DNA of 64,000 nucleotides, from positions 62,343,850 through 62,407,849 of the forward strand of contig CM077645.1 in NCBI GenBank assembly GCA_039707465.1. Direction: 5' to 3'. Within the stretch, counting starts at the first letter, position 1, and each line of letters opens with the position of its first letter. Below the pieces are notes generated by a model. That model made no database searches. It saw only the letters and a list, made by a program, of their open reading frames with translations, and was not told the origin of the DNA. The DNA is from Rhabdophis nuchalis. Lineage: Eukaryota; Chordata; Lepidosauria; Squamata; Natricidae. Of the stretch, positions 47,766 to 59,176 are shown piece after piece. The position numbers and the translations under genes were made by a program.

Positions 47766-47895
47766 CGAGTGTCAAACCTGTGGCATCACATTACCATCAC
47801 CTGATGTTTTGTGACTTTTTTCCCTTTGCGGATCTGGGATGGGAGTGATCTGCACGTAGTGCATCTGGCTAATGGGCCGCCGGTTTGACACCCCG
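47766..47895. mobile_element. Non-autonomous hAT element, old copy
   Basis: GAGTGTCAAACCTGTGGCAT at the left and GGGCCGCCGGTTTGACACCCC at the right form the inverted ends of the same family as 8708 and 26102. The terminal CAG/CTG and target duplication are degraded. Confidence 0.6.
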
Positions 47896-48409
47896 CTCTA
47901 GTTCATTCAATAGTACAATGAACATGGTAATTTAAATTAACATATCTCCAATTCTAACTCTTACTCAATCTGAGAACCAGTGTCCTGTAAGGGACAAGAT
48001 GCCTTATAAATACATTCACTTACCAACACACACTGAACGAGCATGATAGATTAAGTCCATACCTTTCTATAAAGAGACTAATGGTTTAATCTGGGTAGAT
48101 TTGAGTTTAACATTTTAATCAAATATACACATCCTTGACTATATGCATATTGTGAATAATGATATATACAGTATGTACAGTATACAATCTCAGAGAAGTG
48201 CTAACTCACTTCCTGGTATCTTCCAGGTTTTTTTAATCTATTTATTTTTATAACTGCATTTGTTCACTATTAGATCACTTATAATTGTTCTACATATTGG
48301 ATAACTGTATTAATGCATAGTACCAATGTAGGATCCATAATCCAAAGTTGCTTTTCCTTGTACATTTTAAAAATATCAGTTATTGAAGACTTGTGAAGAT
48401 CTGAAAAAA

Positions 48410-48590
48410 AAGAAAGCTACTTTGGTGTATTGATTAATGCATCAGGCTAAAAATTAGGAAATCAGGAGTTCAAGTTCCATCTTGGGGACAAACCCAGATG
48501 GGTGTAAGAAAGAATATTCTACTCCATCTTAATCAGTTATAGGGGCATAGATGAGTAAGAACAGACTTTGACTCAATCCTAGTTAAGTCG
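48410..48590 (+). mobile_element. SINE-like fragment, diverged
   Basis: GATTAATGCATCAGGCTAAA, AATCAGGAGTTCAAGTTCCA and CTTGGGGACAAACCCAGATG follow the order of the tRNA-headed SINE (attachment of a B-box-like GTTCAAGTTCC), ending around TTTGACTCAATCCTAG. Weakly preserved. Confidence 0.4.
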
Positions 48591-50799
48591 ATATTTGAAT
48601 GAATATATAAATGGGTAAATGCTGGGTATTTGGGATCCTCACTACCAGGAATTCAGAGATACTCTGCTTCTTGAACAGATGGCACTCTCATATTCAGAAT
48701 TTGGTGAGGGTAATAAGCAGTTTGGGAGTCATCATCAATGATCAACTTCTGCTAGAGAAGTATTGGCCAGGAAGGACTTCGCATTATTCTAGCTTATGTG
48801 CCAGTTACATTTATTCCTGAATTAAGAGCTGTTTTTGTAGTCACTTATGATTTAGACACATCTGGTTCAACTATTAAAATACATGAGGGAGGTTACCCTT
48901 GAACATGGAAGCTGTGATTGGTTACGAATGCAGTGGTATGACTAGGTTTCCAGGTATATTTCCTACATTGCATCACCTGTCTACAATTACTCTTCCAGCC
49001 ACACATTTTAACAAGGTAGCATGCTGGAGTTTTCTTTCTAAAGAAATGTCATCTGGTTGGACTAGAAGATATATCAACTTTACGGCAGTGTCTACCCTTC
49101 AGAACCTTTCTCCTCTTGTCAATCAGAAAGTTTTAAAAATGTCTTTGCATTGGGAATGAATAATAGACAAACCCATCTTTGGGTGATTGCATGTGTATTG
49201 ATAGGTCCAATTTCATATGATTGATATTTCATTTTGTTTGCTAATTTTTGTCAATATTATTGACTTACATTGTAATTTGGATATTATTGTACTTTAGATT
49301 ATATTCACGTATGCTGTTTAGATCAGCATACACAGTTGGACAGCCAATCAATCTAAAAAATCCCCAATCAAAAACAAATGAATACATGGCTAATTAACTA
49401 ACTAATTTATTTACTTATTTATTTAATATACATTAGTAAATATAAAGCAATAATAAATACATATTAAGTAAAAGGTTGAATAATTTTAAAACTTTTAAAT
49501 CTATATAAATTGAAGAAATTTGAATATTGAATAAGTAATTGTATTTCTTATTCTTGAAAAATAAAAATAAAAACTTGCAAACCTCTGTGACTTTTTTGTT
49601 TTTTAAAAAATTTTAATTGACATTTTTAGTAAACATAGTAAAAATTAATGCCCCCAAAAGTTTACAAAAAAGTAAACTTAAAGTTCAGAAGACACAGGGA
49701 AAAAAGAAAAAAAGAGAAGAGAAAATAAAAAAGAAATGAAGACAATAATAAAGAACTGGTTTCCAACCATCACTACACTGAGCATAAACTAATCTAGTAA
49801 CTTTTTATCCTTTTTTACAATTACAAATAAAAATACACTTTCCATAGTCTAACTTTTATCTAAGTAAAATACTCAAGTTATTATCTTTTCTGTTCTGGTT
49901 CAGCAAAAACGTCCATTAGAAGTATCAAACAAATAGTTTATTCCTGATCAAATTGTCCAACTTTATATTCCTTCTTTTTGCTCTTCACAATCTTAACCTT
50001 TAACTCATTCCAGAGGCATCACAGATTTAATCTTTCATCAGTCTTTTTCAATTCAAACTTGCCTTTAAAGCTTTCACTAGCCTACTTTTCCAATCCCTTA
50101 AAGAGGCATCATCCAGAATTTCTTGTAACTGCTATTCCATTTCCAGATCCTTTTCTAGATTTGTCTTTTGTATTTTGGTAATCTCAATTTTGTTGTCTTC
50201 CATGCCTTCAAATTCTATAATGTCAGGTAAGAGATGCATCTTTAATTTTTTTTCATAATCTTCTAAAAGTTTCACCCTTGAAACGCCTATCATTCTGTAA
50301 TATTAGTTATTATTATTTCTTTCCATTTTCAAAGTATGTTTAAGACAAGTAAAAGTTACAGCTGACTTAGCCAGTTTAATTCCTTTCTGCCCTAGTTCCT
50401 TATAATCTTCATTTCCAACCATCAACATGCTTCATATCCTAATATGACCGTAGTTATTTAACTTAAAAATTGTTAATATAAAAAAAAAGAAAATTATGAA
50501 ATAAGTAGTTGAATAAATACATAAACATTTATTATATTCTTGTTATGCACTATGTACTAAGAGATGCAAAAAGTACCATGTGGAAATTGCAACTCTTATT
50601 CTGAAATAGTTGCATATAATGAAATGACACTCATGGATCCATTCACATGTTACATTGCTAAGCAAGTTCCCTTTCTATAAGAAATATAATTTTTCAGCCA
50701 TGAAAGTTAGTATTATGTTTCCTTCTGAATAGATGCATAACTTTAAATGAAACAAAAATGTATTTCCATGAGTAACAGAATTTTAGGTCAGATATCTAT

Positions 50800-51000
50800 G
50801 GAGATTCTCAGTCATCCAGGTCATGATTATCCCAAAAGTGATTTTTCAAGGTGCAACATTTTGCTTTTTCTTTGAAAAAAAGAAAAACCAGCTTCATCAG
50901 AAAAGCTTCTTGGATGAGAAGCAAAATGTCTTCAAAGAAAACCAGAAATTTCATGTGCCTCTTGAAAAAGCATCTTTGGGATAACAAATCAGATATTTTG
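50800..51000 (+). mobile_element. Penelope-like element remnant (tentative)
   Basis: GATTCTCAGTCATCCAGGTCATG, then CATCAGAAAAGCTTCTTGGA, TGAGAAGCAAAATGTCTTCAA and CCTCTTGAAAAAGCATCTTTG. The phrase GAAGCTTCTTGGATGAGAAGCGAAACGTCTTC-like (paraphrased from fish and reptile repeats) is what I associate with Penelope-like retroelement ends. The 60-residue frame 50851-51033 is incidental. Confidence 0.4.
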
Positions 51001-51467
51001 TTTAGTGTAGATTGGATTCCTTTAAAAAAATAATTATAAGCATAAGGCTTTTTCTTTCAAAAAGAAATAGATGATATGATGCAATAAATCGTTATACTTT
51101 ATTACATTATATACAATGAGATTTGCTAATTATTTTACTATATGTAATTAGGGAGGAATCTGATGACCTCATTTAGGATTAAGCATCAATATATACAGTA
51201 TTTAGACCAACACATAATTTTTCAGAATATTGTACATTTAAGGCATATAGAAGACAGGGAAGACAGTGAATATGTCAAGATCTAGGAAATTATAGAACTA
51301 TCCTTGGAAGAGATACACAATAATACTAAGGATCAAGATGATAAACACCTGTCACCAGGAAACAAGAACTGATTCAATGTCTCTTAATTAGCTTTTTACT
51401 TTTTAGTTGACTGGAAAAGAGGTATTTGTAGTTTCAAATATATTCAAACATCATGTTCATTATAATA

Positions 51468-51515
51468 CTTCCTTCCTCCTTCCCTCCCTCCCTCCCTCCC
51501 TCCCTCCCTCCCTTC
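51468..51515. repeat. (CCCT)n microsatellite
   Basis: TTCCTTCCTCCTTCCCTCCC followed by about seven further CCCT units. Confidence 0.95.
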
Positions 51516-52375
51516 CCAAGACAATCTCTTCCCCCTCAAATCCCCATATGGTAAAACTATTTTTTTCCATGTATTTATTAAATTTATATGGTGCCCATTT
51601 TACCAATAAGGCAACTCTAACTATTACCACAACTTCTAATTATGCTAGGTGTTTTGAATAACCTCATATTTTCAGTCATAGATAATTATACTTAAAATGT
51701 ATTCAGCTAGCATTCACTATAAAATAAGGCTGAATACTTTGCTATAACAGAAGCCTGCTCTGTTGTACTATTGAAGGTCTAGGCTTAAAATTAAAACAGC
51801 AATAACCTGTGTTGTTTTGATGACATTATGATAGCTGAAAGAAAAAAAATGATTTGGAATCTCTATTAATGAAAGGTAAGGAGCATGGCAGTAAGATTAA
51901 ACAAGACCATATTAATAATAACACATACTGCTACATTTAGAATTTATAAGGAACAACAGATAATTACAATGAAGTTACAAAGACAATGAAATGGTGAATA
52001 ATTTCTATTTTTTAGGATAAACTATCAACAATAAAGAAACTAGAAGTCAAGAAATATGTTAGCATTTGGTAGAGTAGCAATAAAGGCTTGTGGGGGGCGG
52101 GGGCAGGAATTCAGGTACCCTCCCAGGTCTATTATAAAAAAATCAGAATTAGGCTGAAAGTACTTTTCTCTGTGATAGCAAAATTTCTTTTATAGAAATA
52201 GGATAAAAAGAATATTGGCACTAATGAACTGGGCTTTGAGAAATACTCCTGAGAACACCATGGAAAACCAAGAAAACAAAGAAACAGATCATAAACAAAT
52301 TAATCCAGAATACCATCTAAAACACAAATGACTCAGGTTCAAATTATCATACTTTGGACATTTCATGGAGAGATC

Positions 52376-52796
52376 TAGTTATATGTGAGACCGCCTCCTG
52401 CCCCATACATCCCTCAGACCGATACACTCCCACAGAGAGGGCCTCCTCAGGGTGCCATCGGCCAATGCCGACTGGCGACACCCAGGGGGAGAGCCTTCTC
52501 TGTGGCGGGACCAGCCCTTTGGAACGACTTACCCCCTGAACTCTGCACCATCTCCGACCTCCGCCTCTTCCGCAAGTGTCTGAAGACACACCTATTCCAA
52601 CTAGCCGGCGTAGCGTAGCCTCCAATACTGACTCATAGATAGTTTTAAATGGGGATTTTAATTTGGTTTTAGCACAGGTCTTTAATTGAATAAGTTTTTT
52701 AAAAGTTTTATATGTTTGTATGTTTTTTAATATTCCTGTGCGCCGCCCTGGGTCCGCTTGGGCAGGGTATAAATTCAATAAATAAATAAAATAAAA
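52376..52796 (+). mobile_element. L2 LINE 3' end (GCGCCGCCCTGGG subtype)
   Basis: Runs from CTAGTTATATGTGAGACCGC through the reverse-transcriptase C-terminus (frame 52385-52618: GRAFSVAGPALWNDLPPELC, TISDLRLFRKCLKTHLFQLAG) to GTGCGCCGCCCTGGGTCCGC and an AATAAATAAATAAAATAAA tail. It is sense-oriented to ATRNL1 and heavily 5'-truncated. Confidence 0.85.
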
Positions 52797-52805
52797 TCTA
52801 CTTCT

Positions 52806-53010
52806 GTTGAGAAGCAGCACAGTAGTTCACCAGTGAAGATGCTGGGCATGTCATCTGAAAAGCAGGCAATCCAGGTTCAAGATCTGAGCTCCGTGCTTCT
52901 GTCTTCTGACTAGCAGTTCAAAAGCATGCAAGTACATAAACAGATACCACTTCGGTGGAAAGGAAAAAGCGCTCCATGGGCCTGGGCACATAGGCATACT
53001 GACCACATGA
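52806..53010 (+). mobile_element. Sauria-type SINE
   Basis: GCACAGTAGTTCACCAGTGAA (A box region), GATGCTGGGCATGTCATCTG, CTTCTGACTAGCAGTTCAAAAG, CATGCAAGTACATAAACAGAT, ACCACTTCGGTGGAAAGG, GCGCTCCATGGGCC and GACCACATGACCTTAGAAA match the order of the Sauria SINE, a squamate-specific family. This is the clearest single marker for a squamate source. The 3' part is lost. Confidence 0.8.
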
Positions 53011-53499
53011 CCTTAGAAATCCACAGAGACTCCTTTACTTTTTTACCTCCCTCCATTAAGAAGTCAATAATGCTAGGAACAGTAGAGAAAAAGAAAGAAG
53101 TGGTGGTGTTGTAATTATAGTTTAATGCCTTTACAGTTGAATTAAATTAAGGCTGGAACAATCCATGTTAGGTTCTACTGCTCTGCACCAATGTAAGTAT
53201 TTTGTGTGTGTTAATGCATTTCCTTCATTCTTTAGATTATTGGTAACAGCATCTGCTGCCCTGAATATTTTGGGAAGAAGAGTAGGAATACTCTTTTTAG
53301 TATGATAGTAGAAAGAATTGGCGATTTGAAAACAATTCAAATGAGTCGAAGTGATTCAAAGTCAAAGTGACTTTGATTGAAAGTCACAGTTACTTTGCAA
53401 GTCAAAAAGAAAACTTCAAAGTTACTTAGTTATTTCATTGATATGTCATAACAATTCAATCAGCAACAAATAAATATGGTGAAAGCCGATAGATAGGTA

Positions 53500-53536
53500 G
53501 ACAGATAAGACAGACAGACAGACAGATAGATAGATA
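53500..53536. repeat. (GACA)n(GATA)n microsatellite
   Basis: GACAGATAAGACAGACAGAC followed by AGACAGATAGATAGATAA; short and compound. Confidence 0.9.
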
Positions 53537-53844
53537 ACTCAAATTAGTAAGAGTAATACACTTTTGTCATTTCAATTAAAATAAATTAATTGAAAATAAG
53601 ATAATAAAATAGTAAGCAAAGATGAAATATTTTTCATTATTCCTTATTAAAAGAGCGAAATAATTCAATTCAATTCAAGAGTGAGTAGTTGATGTCTCCT
53701 TCCTTTGTGCTCCCTTTCAGATTTGTTTTCTTCGCAATTGTTGTTCTTTAGTATTTTTCTGTTTGTTGTGTATTGTTTTTGCTTTTAAATGTTTTAATAT
53801 TTGTAGAACACAAATAGCCATTTTTGGATATATTGCCCAAAGTG

Positions 53845-54466
53845 CACTCGAGGTGCACTCGAAAGCTACAGCTAGTCCAAAACGCAGCCGCGCGGGTGAT
53901 TATGGGAGCCACTAGGTGCTCCCACATAACACCGATCCTGCGCGAGCTGCATTGGCTTCCTGTGGCCTTTCGAGTGCGCTTCAAGGTTTTGACAACTATC
54001 TTTAAAGCGCTCCATGGCTCGGGGCCTAGTTATATGCGAGACCGCCTCCTGCTCCATACATCCCTTAGACCGATACACTCCCACAGAGAGGGCCTCCTCA
54101 GGGTGCCGTCGGCCGGACAATGCCGACTGGCGACACCCAGGGGGAGAGCCTTCTCTGTGGCGGGGCCAGCCCTCTGGAATGATCTGCCCCTTGAATTACG
54201 TACCATCACCGACCTCCGCCTCTTCCGCCAATGTCTTAAGACATATCTGTTTCAACAAGCCGGCCTAGCCTAACCTCCCATGGGGACTTTTAGATAGTTT
54301 TACATTGGGTTTTTAAAATTTGGTTTTAGCGCAGGATAGGTTTATTTAATAGTTTTTAAATTATATTTATTGTATTTTGTATGTTTTTTAAATTTCCTGT
54401 GCGCCGCCCTGGGTCCTCTGTGGAGAAGGGCGGGATATAAATTTAAATAAATAAATAAATAAATAA
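53845..54466 (+). mobile_element. L2 LINE 3' end with open C-terminal frame
   Basis: The frame 53824-54273 (149 aa) reads CTRKLQLVQNAAARVIMGAT, PILRELHWLPVAFRVRFKVL, TTIFKALHGSGPSYMRDRLL and GPALWNDLPLELRTITDLRL, the L2 reverse-transcriptase C-terminus, without interruption. The 3' UTR ends CTGTGCGCCGCCCTGGGTCC, GAAGGGCGGGATATAAATTT and an (AAAT)n tail. It is colinear with the copies at 46945 and 52376 and longer than both. Confidence 0.88.
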
Positions 54467-54832
54467 AGTCAGATTTTGCAAATTGGAAGCCATAGAAATA
54501 ACAAACAAACAAACAAACAAGCAAACCATGTATTGAACTTATTACAAAAATATTCTACTGGGTTTATGTACCCAGGGCCAAAGCTCCAAGAGCTTTCTGT
54601 CTTTCAACTGCAAATATCTTTCTCAAGAAGTATACCTACTAGCCTAGAAACAAATGTTACTCTATATTCTTTTTGGAAGCAATACATTGGTGACACTATA
54701 GATAACTGTACATATTACTTGCATAGTAAATAGTTTTTAGGAATCCAAAAATGTTCTGTTTCTATAATGAAAATTAGTTATATCTAATTGCCAACTTAGT
54801 GATGTTTAATTTGTGTACATCAAATTTGGTGT

Positions 54833-54902
54833 CCTGCCCTGCCCTGCCCTGCCCTGCCCTGCCCTGCCCTGCCCTGCCCTGCCCTGCCCTGCCCTGCCCT
54901 GC
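54833..54902. repeat. (CCTGC)n pentanucleotide microsatellite
   Basis: About 14 uninterrupted copies of CCTGC, GC-rich in a very AT-rich setting. No LINE end adjoins it. Confidence 0.97.
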
Positions 54903-57627
54903 AATACATTAAGTGATCCTATATTTATTTTCACATTTATATTTATTTTTCACATTTAGTTTCCTATAGTTTCGTATAGAAAGTTTCTTATAGTTGGAAT
55001 AAGTTCTATATTTGAATAGTGGTTGATTTTTCTTGTCAACTTCAAGCATACTTTCATATTATATTAAAGCAATCTTAATATAAAATAGAATTCCTAGTGA
55101 TAAAAGTTAATGGTGCTATTCATAGAAATAGAAATAAACGATAGATATATGTCTTTAATGAAAATTCTGTCCATGGGTTTATAATGAATATGAATTATAT
55201 TATTTGAGAATTTCATCTGAGTATTAAAACTACATATTAGCATTTAAATATTCCTAATAATTGCATAATAAAACAATTTTCTTTAGATATGTCATGCTTA
55301 TTTTGGTTCAATTCTAGTTTAAAACAGAACAATGGCAGTAATAAAAAATAAAGGCAAAAATGAGTAGCCCCTCCACACCCCAAAACAACCCTCTATGTGA
55401 GAAATGATGTGGTAGCATAGTGATCTTTTGCTGAGATGGGCAAAAGAAATATAATAAACTTTAATTGGACATAATTTGTTATCTCATTAGAAATATGCAG
55501 TGAATATAAAATGTGACTGCAAGTACTAATTAACTGTAACATTTAAGATGTATTATTCACCTTAATGTAGAAACATTAAATTTAATTTTAATTTTACATT
55601 GATCAAAATAGGATAAGGGACAACAAAATCTGAATATTGATATGGAAATACAAAAACAAACATAAATATCTTGACTGATAAATGAATTTTCAATTGCTTT
55701 TCAAAATAAAATATAAAGTGTACCATATTAATTTAATATCAGATCTAATGAGTATAATAAAATGTAGAATAACAGCTATAATTATGTTTTATAATTTTGT
55801 CTCACATATTTTATAGCTATTCAAATATAATTTTTATTTCTTGAATGATTATAATCTTGAATGTTGTATCATTGAACTTTCTACTTTTTTAATGCAAGTG
55901 TATGTAATATATGATTCCCAACTGAATAGTGAAATACAGTGTAGCATTTATAATTTTATTCACAGATTTTATTTTCTAATGCAATTTATAGCCCTAAAAT
56001 ACATACTAAGACATCAAATTATGTATGCTATGTATAAAAATGCATATATTAGACAAATATTATAATTTTCTTAAAGATTTAAGTTGATTCTATATAGAAT
56101 AGAACAATTGGTGTGAATGAATAAGCATCTATATAAATTTTCTATATAGATTAAAAAAATAATGTCTGAATAGAAATGGAAAAATGAAGAAAAATGAATT
56201 GTCAGATTAATTTATTTTTATTTCACACACTGTGGAATTATATAAGTTTGAAGCTTTAAGTGCTCAATTGCAAGTGATATCAAGCTTTACAATACCTGTA
56301 TCCTAGGCTTTTAAACGAAGCTGAAAAAGCTTACCAGGGGATTGCATTTATTATTTGCAAATTGGTCCATAAACATGCAGTAATTATTGATAAGAAAAAT
56401 AACATGTTTGATTATTCACTTTCCACAAGGTGCAATACTTCATTATATTCCCTGAATGTGTCTCCCAAGTAAAAATGATGTTGACATTAGTAATTACTTG
56501 ATTTCAAATATAAATATACGCTCACATTCATTATGAATTTTGCACAAGAGTTAATGTCAGGGTTGGAATATAAAATGAGATCTGCATATGTGAATTAAAA
56601 AAAACCTGTTTATTTTGCAGACACAGTTAACTTTTGTGTTTAATATGTGAAAGTAACATGGGAGTTGCAGAAAGGAGAGGCATTGGGTTAGCCATGGCTA
56701 CATGGTTTCTTAGAGCACAGAACTACCAATTAATCATGCACAGTGGGCAATTTTCATGGGCCTGAAAATTCTCAGCTGTGCAGTAGCCTTTGTTGTCAGA
56801 TAGTGCAAGGGTGATAAAGTACTGACAACAGGGTGAAGAATGATTAGGAGCTACTGGCTTCAGACAACATGGTATGTAATGCAGTTTAAGAATAGAATTT
56901 GAAATGGAGGGCAGTGAAGCAGTTCCATTTTAAAGTCCTTGACTAACCTTAGAAAATAAACATTAATAAAAGACAGGGAACTAAAAGCAAGGGTAAAAAG
57001 GAAGGAGAGTAACTGGGTGTTCCTTATTCACAATTCCACAATATCTCAGTGCCTTTTTATTTTAGCATAATTGCTAGTAGGAAAATTCACTAAGCTTAAT
57101 AATTCTTAAATATATTAAGAATTAATTTGTTTTTTCTCTCTGCAAAAAAGCAAGTTCTTTGTGTTCAAAGCGCTGCACAAAGTGTTGTAAACTATGTAAT
57201 GCAGAAATATCTCAGGCCATAAATATTTAGCTTTTCCTTCAGTTAAGTTTAGGCTGCACCATTAAATGTTCATTATCTAAATGGAATAGTTGTCTTAGGA
57301 GTTAAAATGCTATAGAAATGGCATAAATTGAGTTTCTGGATGTATAATGTGGCGAAGTACAAATAGCAAGTGGACCACTCTAGGTCTGAATATGTAGATG
57401 CAGTTCAAGAATGAGATTGCTGACATATATCACAGTCACAGTCACATTCTGCGAGGGGGTAGCAAACAGTTCAGAATGGGGTGAGTGGGTTTTACCAGGC
57501 AGCAGCTTGGTGTTAAATAAACATTTTGTCAGTTCATATTAGGAGAAAGAATAGGAGCAATCATTATGTCCTGACTTACGAGATTAAATGGGCTAGTTGA
57601 TTCTAGATAGAAAACAAGCTTCTATTG

Positions 57628-58471
57628 CAGGGTTGTCAAACTCCCGGCCCAAGGGTCGGATGTGTCATGCGCTGGCCATGCCCACCCCCAGTTTAGCTAA
57701 GGGGTGGGGAAGTCCCTATACCTCACATGACTCTGCCATAATAATAATAATAATAATAACAATATTTTATTTATAAACCGCCTCCTCTCCCCAAAGGGAC
57801 TCGGAGCGATGCACAGGGAAAAATTAAAAATACCAACATAAAATACATAAATAGATAGATAAAATACGGATTAAACCAAATTATCCCAGCGCTAAAATCA
57901 CCCTATCTTAAAATACACTAAAATCCCTTATAAAAGACGGAAGACTAACCTAGGCCGGCCAAGCAGAAAAAGTGTGTTTTTAATTTTTGACGGAAGGAGC
58001 GGAGGTCCGTAGTTGTTCTGATCTCGGGGGGAAGGTCGTTCCAGAGGGCTGGGCCCGCCACAGAGAAGGCCCTTCCCCTGGGCGTTGCCTGCTGGCATAG
58101 CCTAGTGGACGGCACCCGGAGAATTCCCTCTCTGTGGGAGCGAATCGGCCGCAGGGATGTATGAGGCAGGATCCGATCCCGCAGATAACTAGGTCCCGTG
58201 CCATGGAGCGCTTTAAAGATGGTTACTAACACCTTGAAGCGCACCCGAAAGACGACAGGCAGCCAATGCAGCTCGCGCAAGAGCGGTGTTATGTGGGTAA
58301 ACCTTGAGGTTCCCATTATTGCTCGCGCGGCTGCATTCTGGACAAGCTGAAGTCTTCGGGTGCACCTCAAGGGGAGCCCCATGTAGAGAGAATTGCAGTA
58401 GTCCAGTCGGGATGTCACGAGGGCATGAGTGACTGTGCAAAGGGCATGATGATGGGAGTTTGACATCCCTG
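57628..58471. mobile_element. Non-autonomous hAT element split by an L2 insertion
   Basis: The left part starts CAGGGTTGTCAAACTCCCGG at 57628 and runs through GTGTCATGCGCTGGCCATGC to about 57737. The right part, GGGCATGATGATGGGAGTTTG then ACATCCCTG, ends at 58471. The two parts are the halves of one element of the 26102 family, separated by the L2 at 57738-58443, which therefore inserted later. Confidence 0.8.
57738..58443 (-). mobile_element. L2 LINE 3' end, nested in a hAT element
   Basis: The minus-strand frame 58466-57945 encodes the L2 reverse-transcriptase C-terminus (CTVTHALVTSRLDYCNSLYM, RAIMGTSRFTHITPLLRELH, LPHTSLRPIRSHREGILRVP, GPALWNDLPPEIRTTTDLRS); its first residues come from the hAT flank. 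The 3' UTR ends CGCTCCGAGTCCCTTTGGGG with an (ATT)n tail at 57738-57760, the subtype of the copy at 44888. It is sharply truncated at its 5' end. Confidence 0.88.
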
Positions 58472-58482
58472 TTATATTAGAT

Positions 58483-58617
58483 CAGGGGTCTGCAAAGTTG
58501 GCTCTTTTAAGACTGGTGGACTTCAACTCCCAGAATTCCCCAGCCAGCATAGCTGGCTGGGGAATTCTGGGAGTTGAAGTCCACCAGTCTTAAAAGAGCC
58601 AACTTTGCAGACCCCTG
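58483..58617. mobile_element. Perfectly palindromic hAT-type element, 135 bp, with exact 8-bp target duplication
   Basis: Two 66-bp arms (58483-58548 and 58552-58617) are exact reverse complements around a 3-bp loop (ATA). The ends are CAGGGGTCTGC and GCAGACCCCTG, and it is flanked by TATTAGAT on both sides (58475-58482 and 58618-58625), the 8-bp duplication of hAT transposition. It has no coding capacity. A transcript would fold into a single long hairpin. It lies only a few bases from the end of another hAT element (58471). Confidence 0.93.
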
Positions 58618-58890
58618 TATTAGATTAACAGCTAAAATGTTTTGGAACAAACATGAAGTTATAGAGTTCTTCCCGGCCTTGATTTTGTAATACTTTCACC
58701 CTTACTTTTAGATGCAGTATGCACAAAGGAGTCTTAAAATAGGTCTGCCTCCATATGCAAATAGAGTATTTTTCTCTTTAGGGAATTACAGTAGGTTCTG
58801 CATTATCATGCTGAGGAGGCAGGTTTTGCAGGTTTGCTTGCTTGTATGGTTTTCCAGCTAAATTCAATCCTAGTTCTACCATTAAACATG

Positions 58891-58966
58891 TCTGTCTGTC
58901 TGTCTGTCTATCTATCTGGATAGGGATAGGGATAGGGATAGGGATAGGGATAGGGATAGGGATAGG

Positions 58967-59042
<76 letters not shown>

Positions 59043-59083
59043 TACATTTACAGATAGATAGATAGATAGATGGATAGATAGAT

Positions 59084-59139
<56 letters not shown>

Positions 59140-59176
59140 CATACATACATACATACATACATACATACATACATAC
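58891..59176. repeat. Compound microsatellite (TCTG)n-(GGGATA)n-(GATA)n-(CATA)n
   Basis: Nearly 290 bp of ordered blocks: TCTG/TCTA at 58891-58917, a hexamer GGGATA block (about nine copies, 58920-58970), GATA blocks to about 59138, broken by a TATACATTTACA island at 59041-59052, then CATA to 59176. GATA tracts are the sequence of the Bkm satellite enriched on snake sex chromosomes, but they are also scattered through autosomes. Frames of the IYLSIYLS type are not genes. Confidence 0.95.

Noticed and set aside
58920..58970. Interstitial telomere array
   Set aside because: The unit is GGGATA, not TTAGGG, and it grades into GATA repeats.
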